Shown: positions 37,501 to 46,082, numbered from the stretch's first letter. The stretch: DNA of 64,000 nt from Deltaproteobacteria bacterium (GCA_019310535.1 JAFDED010000004.1:1-64000); one strand, 5' to 3'. Translations and numbers: made by a program. Notes: generated from the sequence alone by a model not told the origin.

Positions 37501-38780
37501 CAGGTCCCTACGGCCTGTTGCCCGAGTGTCTTTTTCATTGTTCTGTTGTATTGAATCAACCGAACGCCGTGGATGACGGCGGTAAGAGCGGCCCAGACAG
37601 CCACTACGGCGAAAGTGTAAAACGGATAACCCAGCGAAAAACCAAAAATAAACATAATACCGTAGACGTTGCGCCGTCCGGCGATGCGCCGGAATGTCGC
37701 ATCGAAAGGGCTGAATAGATCAATGCTTTTGCTATACCATCTGCCCGCCAGAGTATAAACTATATTATCCGCTGTATCTGAGAGAATCAGCAAGCCAGCC
37801 AGGAACGCGGGCAAATTATTTGGGGCTGTGTCCCGTAATCCCACTGCCAGGGCCACGTACCAGCTATTCTCATAGATATAGTCGATAACGTCTTCATACT
37901 TCCCGAATTTAGTATAGTGAAGCTTGGTGCGTGCCAGCTTGCCATCCACGCCATCCAGGATTTCCACAAGAAAGGTGCATAAGGCTCCCGCCACAAAATA
38001 GCCGTGCCAGAACAGCCATGCCACCACCACCCCAACAGCCGCGCCGATCAGGGTAATCATGTTGGGAGTAACGGGTGTGTTGCAAAGGAGCAGGGTCAGC
38101 GCATTTTCAATGGGTGGATCGATGAATTGAGCGGGGAGATCCATAACCTTTTTTTGCTGACTGCGGATCAAGAGTCGGGTCGCTTCCCGGGCATCATCCT
38201 TGGAACGCACTTCCATGAAATAAGGGGTCAAAGGTCCTCTGATCTCCGGACAGAAAGGATTAATGTCGCCGGGGAAAAGGAATCCGGAATGACTGATCAG
38301 GGCGGCGCTTCCTTGTTTGGCCCAGATATGAAGATCCTCTATTTTCAGGAACCCCGCCCGAATTACCCGCCTTTCCCTGTCTACGGGGTCGATATAGGCA
38401 AAAGTGGTTCCTGATGCGGATGCCAGAGTGTATAAGAGCCGGGGGTCAATCAGGTGTGCCGTGTCAATGTATAAAAAACGCTGCTCAAGATCGGTAATGG
38501 AGAGAATTGTACCCGGGATATTTACCTTTGCCCTCACCTGCTGTAATTCGAGGGTCCCCTGCCATTTCGTGAGCTCTATGGGGATACTGTCGGTGCTCAA
38601 AAGCAAAACGACCTTTTTTATCCCTGCCTCTTTGAGGTGGAAAAGCGTCCTTGCGGTGAGCGTAATACCGCCCACTTTCTCCCACGCTCCGGGATGGCAA
38701 GCATTCAGAATGGCCAGAGACGGAGGCGTGTTTTGGGTGGCTTCCGGAGGATGAGATACCTGTATGGATTCTGAAAGCAT
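37500..38780 (-). CDS. Two-domain nucleotidyltransferase-like/CDP-alcohol phosphatidyltransferase
   Basis: Residues 1-200 of 426 form a nucleotidyltransferase-like domain with a degenerate motif (ILNACHPGAWEKVGGI). The C-terminal membrane half has DGVDGKLARTK, then FGKYEDVIDY. The second half of the signature is altered: the usual G-x3-D-x3-D becomes G-x2-E-x3-D. This may mark a subfamily with a different acceptor. It overlaps the flippase gene and lies 8 bp after a Gfo/Idh/MocA gene. It should attach a CDP-activated head group to an alcohol; the products of the upstream genes are the likely head group. Confidence 0.82.
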   Translation of the reverse strand: MLSESIQVSHPPEATQNTPPSLAILNACHPGAWEKVGGITLTARTLFHLKEAGIKKVVLLLSTDSIPIELTKWQGTLELQQVRAKVNIPGTILSITDLEQRFLYIDTAHLIDPRLLYTLASASGTTFAYIDPVDRERRVIRAGFLKIEDLHIWAKQGSAALISHSGFLFPGDINPFCPEIRGPLTPYFMEVRSKDDAREATRLLIRSQQKKVMDLPAQFIDPPIENALTLLLCNTPVTPNMITLIGAAVGVVVAWLFWHGYFVAGALCTFLVEILDGVDGKLARTKLHYTKFGKYEDVIDYIYENSWYVALAVGLRDTAPNNLPAFLAGLLILSDTADNIVYTLAGRWYSKSIDLFSPFDATFRRIAGRRNVYGIMFIFGFSLGYPFYTFAVVAVWAALTAVIHGVRLIQYNRTMKKTLGQQAVGT

Positions 38781-38788
38781 GCTGAGTC

Positions 38789-39838
38789 CTACAGAATCGG
38801 ATTATGGACCGGGATAAAACACGACCCTTCTCGATGAGATTTATAGGCGAGATAGGTAAGTTGAGCACAATACTTGCATTCCATAAAATTGGCGCCGCGA
38901 GCATCGACTTCCAGTATTTCCCGATGAAAATCCTCCATTACGGGTTTCATCCAATCCAAATGATGGGAACCTCCGGAAAGGGCTTCAGCGAAATCATACC
39001 GGGTGGGCGGCAAACCATCGGCGTGCAAAATCAGGTGATCATCATTGATAACAATCGTTCCCTGTTCTCCCGTGATGGTTCCATAATTTTGACGATACGA
39101 GGCCCGCCAGGTGAGTTGCAGCCGCGCCTCTGCATCGCGGAATCGCAGCACCACATCCACCGTCTCCTCCAAACCGGGGCCATTAACTTGTGAGTACTCC
39201 ATCCTGGCCGAGATAGACAAGGGCGACTCATTGATGACGGAGAGAATCAGGTAGAAATGGTGCCAGCCATGATCCAGGAGAATGCCGCCGCCGGCAATTT
39301 CTGCGCACTTCCGCCAGTTAGTGGCGCCTCCACCCGAATTGGAAGGGCGCAGCACCGTGAGTAAGATGGATCGCACGGTGCCGATTCTGTTTTCGCGGAT
39401 GAGTTCGACCGCCTTGGACCAAAGAGGTGCATGTTTCCAGTTGTTTACGGTAAAGATGACCCGCTGAAACTCATCGGCGGCCTCCTGGATCTTATGCAAA
39501 CTTTCTAAAGAAGTTACAAGAGGTTTTTCACAAAAAACGTGCAGTCCTGACCTGCACGATTCGAGCATGAGATCCGCATGAAAACAGGGAGGAGTGCAGA
39601 TATCCACGAAATCCAGATCGTTCTCGGCAACCAGGGGTTCTATTCCAGAATAAATCCGCGCTTCCGGTAGCACATCCATTGCTACCCTGGCCCGTTCGGG
39701 AAGGGGTTCCACGACGGCATCAATTCTAAAATGGTTGCTTTTCAGCCATAAGGGCAAATGAGCATGAATTGCCACATTGCCAAAACCGATAATGGCTCCC
39801 CGCAATGGGGGACTATGCTTGGGATTATCCCCGGTCAT
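38789..39838 (-). CDS. Gfo/Idh/MocA-family NAD(P)-dependent dehydrogenase
   Basis: This is a 349-residue oxidoreductase with an N-terminal Rossmann domain (GAIIGFGNVAIHAHLPL) and the family motif CEKPL, whose lysine contributes to catalysis. A later segment has DHGWHHF, close to the usual catalytic histidine region. ATG 39838 has AAGGA upstream and avoids overlap with the aminotransferase gene, so it is preferred to the listed 39901 start. Family members oxidise or reduce sugars and inositols. Next to an aminotransferase it may make the keto group that is then aminated. Confidence 0.85.
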   Translation of the reverse strand: MTGDNPKHSPPLRGAIIGFGNVAIHAHLPLWLKSNHFRIDAVVEPLPERARVAMDVLPEARIYSGIEPLVAENDLDFVDICTPPCFHADLMLESCRSGLHVFCEKPLVTSLESLHKIQEAADEFQRVIFTVNNWKHAPLWSKAVELIRENRIGTVRSILLTVLRPSNSGGGATNWRKCAEIAGGGILLDHGWHHFYLILSVINESPLSISARMEYSQVNGPGLEETVDVVLRFRDAEARLQLTWRASYRQNYGTITGEQGTIVINDDHLILHADGLPPTRYDFAEALSGGSHHLDWMKPVMEDFHREILEVDARGANFMECKYCAQLTYLAYKSHREGSCFIPVHNPIL

Positions 39839-39851
39839 TGAGAGTTTTCCT

Positions 39852-41198
39852 TTATCTTTTATAAGGGATATGTTTGGCCAGGAATGCAAAGACGTCATCA
39901 AGAATTTGTAATCCTACGTCCGCTTCTTCCTTGCTGAGACTCAAGGGAGGATTGACGCGGAAGTTGGGTTTGTAATTCATGCTCATCATGCCTCTTTTGA
40001 GCGTCTCCAGGAAAAGCTGTCTCGTAACGGCTTTATCAAGAGGTTCCTTGGTTTTCCTGTCCTTTACCAGTTCTACGCCGATAAGGAGACCACAACCACG
40101 GACGTCTCCGATAAACTCATATTTTTCCTGAATCCGGCGTATTCCATTGAGCAGATAATCACCCACTGTGCGCGAATTTTCCACCAGGGATTCCTCCAGG
40201 ATCGTTTGAATGGTCGCCAGAGCTGCGGTGCTGGCCAGGGGATTTCCCCCGTAACTGCTTGAGGATGCACTGGGTTTTGAAAAGGGCTTGCTCTTCGTGA
40301 TCTCCTCAGTAGAGACGAGACCGCTGATGGGAAACCCGTTTCCCATTCCTTTCCCGATGGTCATGATATCGGGCCTGATGCCTGTATGATTGGAGCCGAA
40401 CATCATTCCTGTGCGGCCAAATCCGGTGATCATTTCATCGGCAATAAGAAGAGCGTCATTTTCATGTGCGATCTCAAGCAGACCAGGAAGAAATTCCGGG
40501 GGTGGAATCACGTTGCCCGCCGTGCCCTGCATGGTTTCAACAATGATCGCGGCGAGGCCCCCTGCTGTATTGTTCTCAATAACTTTGCGGATGAATTCCA
40601 GACAGAAAAGGCCGCACCGAGGATATTCCATTTTAAATGGGCAGCGGTAACAATCAGCATAAGGTGCCAGATGAAGACCAGGATGAAGCACTTGCCAGTG
40701 TTTTTTAAACGGATCACCAATCAGGCCCAGGACTCCGCTGGTTTTGCCGTGAAAACCGCCCCAAAAACCGAGGATTTCAAATTTCTTGGTGTACGATTTG
40801 GCTAAACGAATGGCAGCCTCCACCGCTTCTGCACCGCCGCTGTAAAGTTGGATTTTGTTCAGGCCCGGAGGTGTCAGAGAAGCGATCAACCGCATCAAAG
40901 CCAACCGGTTTTCCGTAGTGAAGCTGCCCACGGTAATTTTTTCAAGCTGCTCTTTAATGGCCGCGACGTATTTTTGGTGTGAGTGTCCCAGGCTACAAAC
41001 CGCCACACCAGCCATAAAATCCAGGTAACGCCTGCCATCCGCGTCTACAAGCCAGCAGCCGCTTCCTTCCTTGATGGCCAATTGAGACAGTTGGGCCACT
41101 TCCTGAAGGCCGGGCGACATGTATTGCTGTTCTTGAAGGTACAGTTGTGAAGACATCGTTTCAGCGATGTCTTTAATAGACACAGCTTGATATTCCAT
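39852..41198 (-). CDS. Class III PLP-dependent aminotransferase (HpnO-like or GABA-type)
   Basis: This 448-residue fold-type-I aminotransferase has the PLP motif IADEMITGFGRTG and the Schiff-base lysine in TIGKGMGNGFP. A four-Cys stretch (YADCYRCPFKMEYPRCGLFC) resembles that of archaeal and bacterial GABA-type enzymes. AAGGAG precedes the ATG, which overlaps the ATP-grasp gene by 26 bases. HpnO, which aminates ribosylhopane to aminobacteriohopanetriol, is also class III, and hpnH lies four genes upstream, so an HpnO role is one option. Amination of a keto-polyol is another. Confidence 0.85.
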   Translation of the reverse strand: MEYQAVSIKDIAETMSSQLYLQEQQYMSPGLQEVAQLSQLAIKEGSGCWLVDADGRRYLDFMAGVAVCSLGHSHQKYVAAIKEQLEKITVGSFTTENRLALMRLIASLTPPGLNKIQLYSGGAEAVEAAIRLAKSYTKKFEILGFWGGFHGKTSGVLGLIGDPFKKHWQVLHPGLHLAPYADCYRCPFKMEYPRCGLFCLEFIRKVIENNTAGGLAAIIVETMQGTAGNVIPPPEFLPGLLEIAHENDALLIADEMITGFGRTGMMFGSNHTGIRPDIMTIGKGMGNGFPISGLVSTEEITKSKPFSKPSASSSSYGGNPLASTAALATIQTILEESLVENSRTVGDYLLNGIRRIQEKYEFIGDVRGCGLLIGVELVKDRKTKEPLDKAVTRQLFLETLKRGMMSMNYKPNFRVNPPLSLSKEEADVGLQILDDVFAFLAKHIPYKR

Positions 41199-42015
41199 TA
41201 AATTCTCCTTGGCAGATTCGCGTTATGTAGCTCGCGATGCTTTTGGCTGCAAACTGGCGACATAGCGAAAAGCTGGGCCAATCATTGAGATCGATCAACA
41301 CCACGTCACCTCCTCGGGCAAGGATTGCATCACCCCCGTAAATTTCAAGGCCCACCGCCTCAGCAGACCGGCTGGCTATTGCGGCGAGTTGTTTCATCCG
41401 CGAGGTGACCTCTTCGCCGCTGGATGCCAAAAATGCGCTGAAATAATCACCGGCACCCACACCGTAAAACTTGATCACCCGACCCTCCACATGTTCCTGG
41501 ACAAGAATCTCCTCAATCTTCTGTCCGCGGAAATGATTGAGTGCTCTGTTCAGTTCTTCGCTCGATGCTATCTTCACGACATCATCTGACCGTATAGCAT
41601 GAACATCCCCTCGCTTCAACCAGTACCGGGTGGACGACCCGAAAGAGATTTTCCGCTCCACTTCTTCGAGGGGGACAATCTGGCTGGGAGGTATGGGGAA
41701 GCCACCTTTTGCAAGCAGATGAATCAGAGGCTTGCGATAACAGTTGCGAACCGAGCCGACGGAGTTGATGATTCTGGTTCCGCTCTTGTGCCAATTTTCT
41801 ATGATATTGAGTGCCCGATTAGATTGTACCATGATCAATGCGCAGGAAGGTCGCATGGAAAGAATATCAAGAGCTTCGGCCTGCACGGTAGAGACCTCAT
41901 ACCCCAGACGGGACAGCTCAAGCAGGGTGGCGTCCAGAATAGCGGCGTCTTCACGGACTTTTCCCGGTGAAAAGATTGGCTCCCGATACACGCCGAGCAC
42001 CGTCATGCAGTGCAT
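41173..42015 (-). CDS. ATP-grasp enzyme of unknown substrate
   Basis: This 280-residue protein is of ATP-grasp type: YWLKRGDVHAI (ATP-binding Lys), VQEHVEGRVIKFYGVG and the metal-binding end VVLIDLNDWPSF. The layout is RimK/ITPK-like. Such enzymes ligate amino acids through acyl phosphates or phosphorylate polyols such as inositol phosphates. It overlaps both neighbours, so it belongs to the same pathway as the nucleotidyltransferase and aminotransferase. Ligation or kinase activity cannot be separated from sequence alone. Confidence 0.78.
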   Translation of the reverse strand: MHCMTVLGVYREPIFSPGKVREDAAILDATLLELSRLGYEVSTVQAEALDILSMRPSCALIMVQSNRALNIIENWHKSGTRIINSVGSVRNCYRKPLIHLLAKGGFPIPPSQIVPLEEVERKISFGSSTRYWLKRGDVHAIRSDDVVKIASSEELNRALNHFRGQKIEEILVQEHVEGRVIKFYGVGAGDYFSAFLASSGEEVTSRMKQLAAIASRSAEAVGLEIYGGDAILARGGDVVLIDLNDWPSFSLCRQFAAKSIASYITRICQGEFNGISSCVY

Positions 42016-42719
42016 TTCTTCTCAGTCTCCCGCAAATAGGTTTCAGCCTTCTCTATATCTTCGCGATAATCCACATCGACAGTCTTGGAGACCGGGATAC
42101 CATACAGTGAATACCCGCTTTCCATCAAAAAGCCCAAAAACTGGCGAAGAGCGTTCATTGCTTTTGCCTGCGCGGCTTCTATCATAGCAAAGATGTCCGG
42201 CTTAAAATAGTAAAAACCGGCAGTCACATACCGGCTCGGGCGGGCGGAATCTCCCATGGCAAGTATTTTAAGACGAGTATCCACTCTCACCCACAGTGGC
42301 TTTTCATCATCGATGAACCGGGTGAGAGCCAAAACCCCCTGCGCGTTATTCAGGGTTTGAGCTTTTGTAAGAAACTTTTCCAGGCTCTCGAATCCAAATA
42401 CCGAATCGACGGTAAACAAGACAAAGGGTTCATCGCACAAAAACGGAGCCAGCGAAAACAGGCTTTCCATGGAACTGGGTGTAGTCTTCACAACGAGTTC
42501 CAAATGGACCGGCCAAGAGCCCGAACGCACGTAATCGGCGACAGCAGGGTTCAAATCGTTCACAATGCAGGCGATGGAAGTTGCTTTGACTTTCGCGGCG
42601 GCACGAATGACCCTGGCAATCAAAGGCTCGCCGCCAACAGGAATTAAGGGCTTTGGGATCGAGATGCCTCCCCGCGCGAGACGTTCTCCTCTGCCGGCAG
42701 CGATGATTCCCGCCTTCAT
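42003..42719 (-). CDS. Sugar-phosphate-type nucleotidyltransferase
   Basis: The 238-residue protein has the nucleotidyltransferase signature IIAAGRGERL followed by PKPLIPVGGEPLI, and an acidic metal site FTVDSVFGF in place of the usual xDxD. It should activate a phosphorylated alcohol or sugar with an NTP, probably CTP given the CDP-alcohol phosphatidyltransferase three genes downstream. It overlaps its neighbours by 4 and 13 bases. The substrate is unknown; inositol phosphate, glycerol phosphate or an amino-polyol phosphate are possibilities. Confidence 0.83.
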   Translation of the reverse strand: MKAGIIAAGRGERLARGGISIPKPLIPVGGEPLIARVIRAAAKVKATSIACIVNDLNPAVADYVRSGSWPVHLELVVKTTPSSMESLFSLAPFLCDEPFVLFTVDSVFGFESLEKFLTKAQTLNNAQGVLALTRFIDDEKPLWVRVDTRLKILAMGDSARPSRYVTAGFYYFKPDIFAMIEAAQAKAMNALRQFLGFLMESGYSLYGIPVSKTVDVDYREDIEKAETYLRETEKKCTA

Positions 42720-43471
42720 GAGATCAACGCCTCCAGCTCAGACAGGCTTGATATCCAGGCATCCACGGGGCCGGCATTCTCAGGCATCCGAGGATTGGGT
42801 CCCTTCATCCAGATGGTTTTCATTCCAAGTTCTCGGGCCGGAATCATGTCCCTCTCATAAGAATCCCCGATAAAAACAACCTGTTCTGGGGACAAATTAA
42901 GCTTGCCCAGAGCGGTCAAGAATATCTCAGGGTGAGGTTTGCTGATCCCGGCCTGAGCGGAGTCCAGAATTACATCCAGTGATTCCGCCAATCCCGCCTC
43001 TTCACACAGTATGGAGACATTGCCGTAAAAATTGGATACCAAGCCCAGCCGATACCGGTTTTTCACGCGGCCGAGTAAACGCGCGCTTTGCAGGAGAAAC
43101 CGCTCCGATTTGTTACAAAATGCTTCGACCAATTTTTTCTCTTTCCCGTGATCCTCCAGGTTCAAGGCCGCAAACTGCAAATGCACATGGTGTTTCATCA
43201 ATGGGCGGAGGCCGAGTGAAACCACCAGTGAATCATTGCAGCACAGGGCGTCAGCATGATAAAAAGCGCGCTTGATTTCGGAACGGGGGACGTCCAATCC
43301 GAAGTGTTCGTAGAGAGCGTAAAACCGATCCAGCCAGTGTTCCCCGTCGGAATCCAGGGTGCCTCCGAAATCGAAAAGAATTGCCTTGCATTCACGGAAT
43401 TTCGAGGCATTAATATGGCCGGCACCGGAAAAAACACCGCCGGGACCGCCGCCATCAGCTAACGAACACAC
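42716..43471 (-). CDS. HAD-family phosphatase
   Basis: This is a 251-residue haloacid dehalogenase-type hydrolase. Motif I reads FDFGGTLDSDG: the nucleophile Asp is present, while the second Asp of DxD is replaced by Gly, as in several HAD dehalogenase or phosphatase groups. Motif II is LVSNFYG, and motifs III/IV include KPHPEIF and FIGDSYERDM. It starts with GTG and has GGGAG upstream. It overlaps the nucleotidyltransferase gene by 4 bases and may remove a phosphate from an intermediate of this pathway. Without the second Asp, phosphatase activity is not certain. Confidence 0.82.
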   Translation of the reverse strand: MCSLADGGGPGGVFSGAGHINASKFRECKAILFDFGGTLDSDGEHWLDRFYALYEHFGLDVPRSEIKRAFYHADALCCNDSLVVSLGLRPLMKHHVHLQFAALNLEDHGKEKKLVEAFCNKSERFLLQSARLLGRVKNRYRLGLVSNFYGNVSILCEEAGLAESLDVILDSAQAGISKPHPEIFLTALGKLNLSPEQVVFIGDSYERDMIPARELGMKTIWMKGPNPRMPENAGPVDAWISSLSELEALIS

Positions 43472-43504
43472 GTAAGATCACTCCCTTTTGCCGCTGCAAG
43501 CCGG

Positions 43505-44617
43505 TCAAACCTTGCCCGTCGGGTATGTTTCTTTTACCATATCCGCTTCGGAATCGGAAGCGGGTTCGGCACCACTCATAATCAGATCCGGGGCCATGGG
43601 ACCATCGGTGCCGGGACCTCGCAGATACACGTATAGTGCCTTGAGCGGATGTGCCAGAGCGTCGTTTACCGCCGTCGCCTCAAAACCGCTGTGAAGCATG
43701 CAGTTGGCGCATTTGGGGTTGCGCCCCGTGCCGTAGCTCTCCCAGTCTGTCTCCTCCATAAGCGCCTTGTAGCTGGGGGCATAGCCCTCATCCACCAGAA
43801 GATAACAGGGCTTTTGCCAGCCAAAGACGTTCCGCGTGGGGGTACCCCAGGGAGTGCACTGGTAGGTCTGGTTGCCTGCAAGAAAATCAAGAAACAGACT
43901 CGACTGATTAAATCTCCACTTACGCCCTCTGCCCAGCTTGAAGATATCCCGAAAGAGCTGTTTACTGTGTGTGCGCTTCAGGAACATGTCTTTCTGTAGG
44001 GCGTGCGCATAGCTGTATCCGGGAGATACGGTGATGCCTTCCACGCCCATGCCCATGACGCAATCGAAGAGTTCGGCGGCTTCTGCGGCGGTCATGCCAT
44101 CATACAGAGTGCAGTTAACGGTAACCCGAAAGCCCCTCGCGTGTGCAAGCTTTATTGCCTCCACCGCCGAATCATAGACTCCTTGCCGACAGGCCAGAGC
44201 ATCATGCCGTTCCCGACAGCCGTCAAGGTGAATGGAGATGTTCAGAAAGGGCGATGGGGTGTAGTCCTTGATGTGCGTTTTCAGCAGCAGGCCATTAGTG
44301 CAAAGATAGATGAACTTCTCGCGCCTCACCAGGCCGGCCGCAATCTGCGGCATGTCCCTGTGGATCAGCGGCTCGCCCCCGGCGATCGATACGATAGGTG
44401 CACCGCATTCATCCACTGCAGAGAAACATTCCTCCACACTGAGACGTCGATCGAGGATCTCCTCAGGATAGTCGATCTTGCCACAACCGGCACAGGCGAG
44501 ATTGCATTGGAACAGGGGCTCCAGCATCAACACCAGTGGATAGCGCCGCCTCCCGCGAAGCTTCTGGCTGATTACATATCGCCCGAGACGATATTGCTGA
44601 ATGAAAGGCACACTCAT
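43505..44617 (-). CDS. hpnH: Radical SAM adenosylhopane synthase HpnH
   Basis: HpnH joins the 5'-deoxyadenosyl group to diploptene, making adenosylhopane, the first side-chain step of C35 hopanoids. The N-terminus PFIQQYRLGRYVI, the cluster motif CNLACAGCG (CxxxCxxC), and SIAGGEPLIH are typical of the family. ATG 44617 has CAGGAG upstream; the listed start at 44716 would overlap ispH by 80 bases. The length of 370 residues fits. It follows ispH by 19 bp, a common pairing in hopanoid loci. Squalene-hopene cyclase and hpnG are not in this window. Confidence 0.9.
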   Translation of the reverse strand: MSVPFIQQYRLGRYVISQKLRGRRRYPLVLMLEPLFQCNLACAGCGKIDYPEEILDRRLSVEECFSAVDECGAPIVSIAGGEPLIHRDMPQIAAGLVRREKFIYLCTNGLLLKTHIKDYTPSPFLNISIHLDGCRERHDALACRQGVYDSAVEAIKLAHARGFRVTVNCTLYDGMTAAEAAELFDCVMGMGVEGITVSPGYSYAHALQKDMFLKRTHSKQLFRDIFKLGRGRKWRFNQSSLFLDFLAGNQTYQCTPWGTPTRNVFGWQKPCYLLVDEGYAPSYKALMEETDWESYGTGRNPKCANCMLHSGFEATAVNDALAHPLKALYVYLRGPGTDGPMAPDLIMSGAEPASDSEADMVKETYPTGKV

Positions 44618-44636
44618 TGCGCGCTCCTGAGGGAGA

Positions 44637-45551
44637 TCATAGTGATTCAGGCAGCCGGACGTGCATGTGTTCCCGCTCAGCGTCCATCTCTCTGACCTCA
44701 CCGGCACCGAAGGCAAGCAACCTCTCTAAAACCCTTTGCACCATCTCTTCCGGCGCCGAGGCCCCGGCCGTGATCCCTACCACGCAGTCTTCCCAGAACC
44801 AGGCCCTGTTTATATCCTCCGCATCCTCGATCAAATAGGACGGTACACCGCTGTGCTCGCCCACCTCGCGCAGACGATTGGAATTGGAACTGTTGCGGCC
44901 GCCCACTACCAGCAGCACGTCTATGTCCCTGGTCAGCCGGCGGACAGCGTTCTGTCGACTCTGGGTGGCATAACAGATATTACTCAAGTCCGGCCCCTGA
45001 ATAAGGAAACGCTTCTTCAACGCCTCGATCACCCCCAGGGTATCGTCAATGCTCAGGGTGGTCTGGGTAACATAGGCAAGCCGATCAGGACGACTGACCC
45101 GCAATGTGGCAACATCGGCGATACTGGACACCACATACACCGGACCTTCCACACGGCCCCGGGTGCCCTCCACCTCCGGATGGCCGGGGTGGCCGATGAT
45201 GACGACCTCAAAGCCCTTGCGGCTGAAGTGCTGGGCCTGCAGATGCACCCTGGTGACCAGCGGACAGGTGGCGTCAATGATCCGCAGGTTCCTTTTTTCC
45301 GCCTCCTTGACCACCGCTGTCGGTACACCGTGGGCACTGAAAATGGACACCGCACCGGGAGGCACTTCATCGAGGGATTCAACAAATAAAGCTCCCTTGA
45401 CCTTCAAATCTTCGACCACGTGGCGGTTGTGTACGATCTCATGCAGGACATAGATAGGCGAGTCATAGGTCTCCAGTGTACGTTCCACAATTTTTATCGC
45501 GCGGATCACTCCTGCACAAAACCCGCGCGGCTGAGCCAGTATCACCTGCAT
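44637..45551 (-). CDS. ispH: 4-hydroxy-3-methylbut-2-enyl diphosphate reductase IspH
   Basis: IspH (LytB) makes IPP and DMAPP in the last step of the MEP isoprenoid pathway, using an iron-sulphur cluster. The three cluster cysteines are in GFCAGVIRA, DATCPLVTR and NICYATQSRQ. The length of 304 residues is standard. It is the first gene of the minus-strand operon, preceded by a 658-bp spacer that should hold the operon promoter. Its presence supplies isoprenoid precursors to hopanoid synthesis and fits the following hpnH. Confidence 0.95.
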   Translation of the reverse strand: MQVILAQPRGFCAGVIRAIKIVERTLETYDSPIYVLHEIVHNRHVVEDLKVKGALFVESLDEVPPGAVSIFSAHGVPTAVVKEAEKRNLRIIDATCPLVTRVHLQAQHFSRKGFEVVIIGHPGHPEVEGTRGRVEGPVYVVSSIADVATLRVSRPDRLAYVTQTTLSIDDTLGVIEALKKRFLIQGPDLSNICYATQSRQNAVRRLTRDIDVLLVVGGRNSSNSNRLREVGEHSGVPSYLIEDAEDINRAWFWEDCVVGITAGASAPEEMVQRVLERLLAFGAGEVREMDAEREHMHVRLPESL

Positions 45552-45755
45552 CAGTCCTCTAACCTCTTCGTGGTTTGTAGTAACCGCTCACCTGGGTGAA
45601 ATTTGTTCATTCACTTACAAAAACTATTATAAAAGGATGAAGTACGGTTTCCTGGATTTTATTGTACACTCTTGGATACCGAATCATGCGCCTCGCAACT
45701 TGAAGTATTTATATCATAAATGGGAAAGAAAGCGTATTGTTTTTATTCCGGCTTT

Positions 45756-45984
45756 TTATTGGGCGACAACGGGAGTAAAGGCGGGCAGGCCCATGATCCT
45801 TAGGTTTTGCCGCAGCTCCGTTTTGGTCAGGTGAGATCCTGGCGGTCGGAAACATATCCTTGCAATGCTCTTTTAGTACCTCCCGCCCGAATTTTTCAAG
45901 AGGAAAGGGTGTCTCCCGCTGATTATTTGTGTGTTTGATGATCCCCGTTCTTTTCAAGCCGAAATGAACGACGGATGGGGACAT
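45756..45984 (-). pseudogene. Possible frameshifted small gene
   Basis: The first part (to about 45830) reads FGREVLKEHCKDMFPTARIS in one frame. A +1 shift would continue LTKTELRQNLRIMGLPAFTP and end at TAA (near 45759). The composite looks more protein-like than either single frame, but there is no family match, so this is a weak suggestion. It could equally be a 91-residue hypothetical (45709-45984) or noise. Confidence 0.25.
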
Positions 45985-46066
45985 TTTAAGTGCGGCCGGA
46001 AGGGAGATATTTACATTACTGACATAAACCGATTTATTGCCTGTGCAAGAAGGTTAATCTATGGTA

Positions 46067-46082
46067 TTATCGTGAACGATAA
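46067..46082. promoter_or_regulatory. Perfect dyad upstream of the thiolase gene
   Basis: TTATCGT-GA-ACGATAA is a 7-bp perfect inverted repeat about 130 bp before the thiolase ATG. It is operator-like; the binding protein is unknown. Confidence 0.4.

Noticed and set aside
44003-45389. Plus-strand ORFs of 230 and 217 residues
   Set aside because: Antisense to hpnH and ispH, which have complete catalytic motifs.
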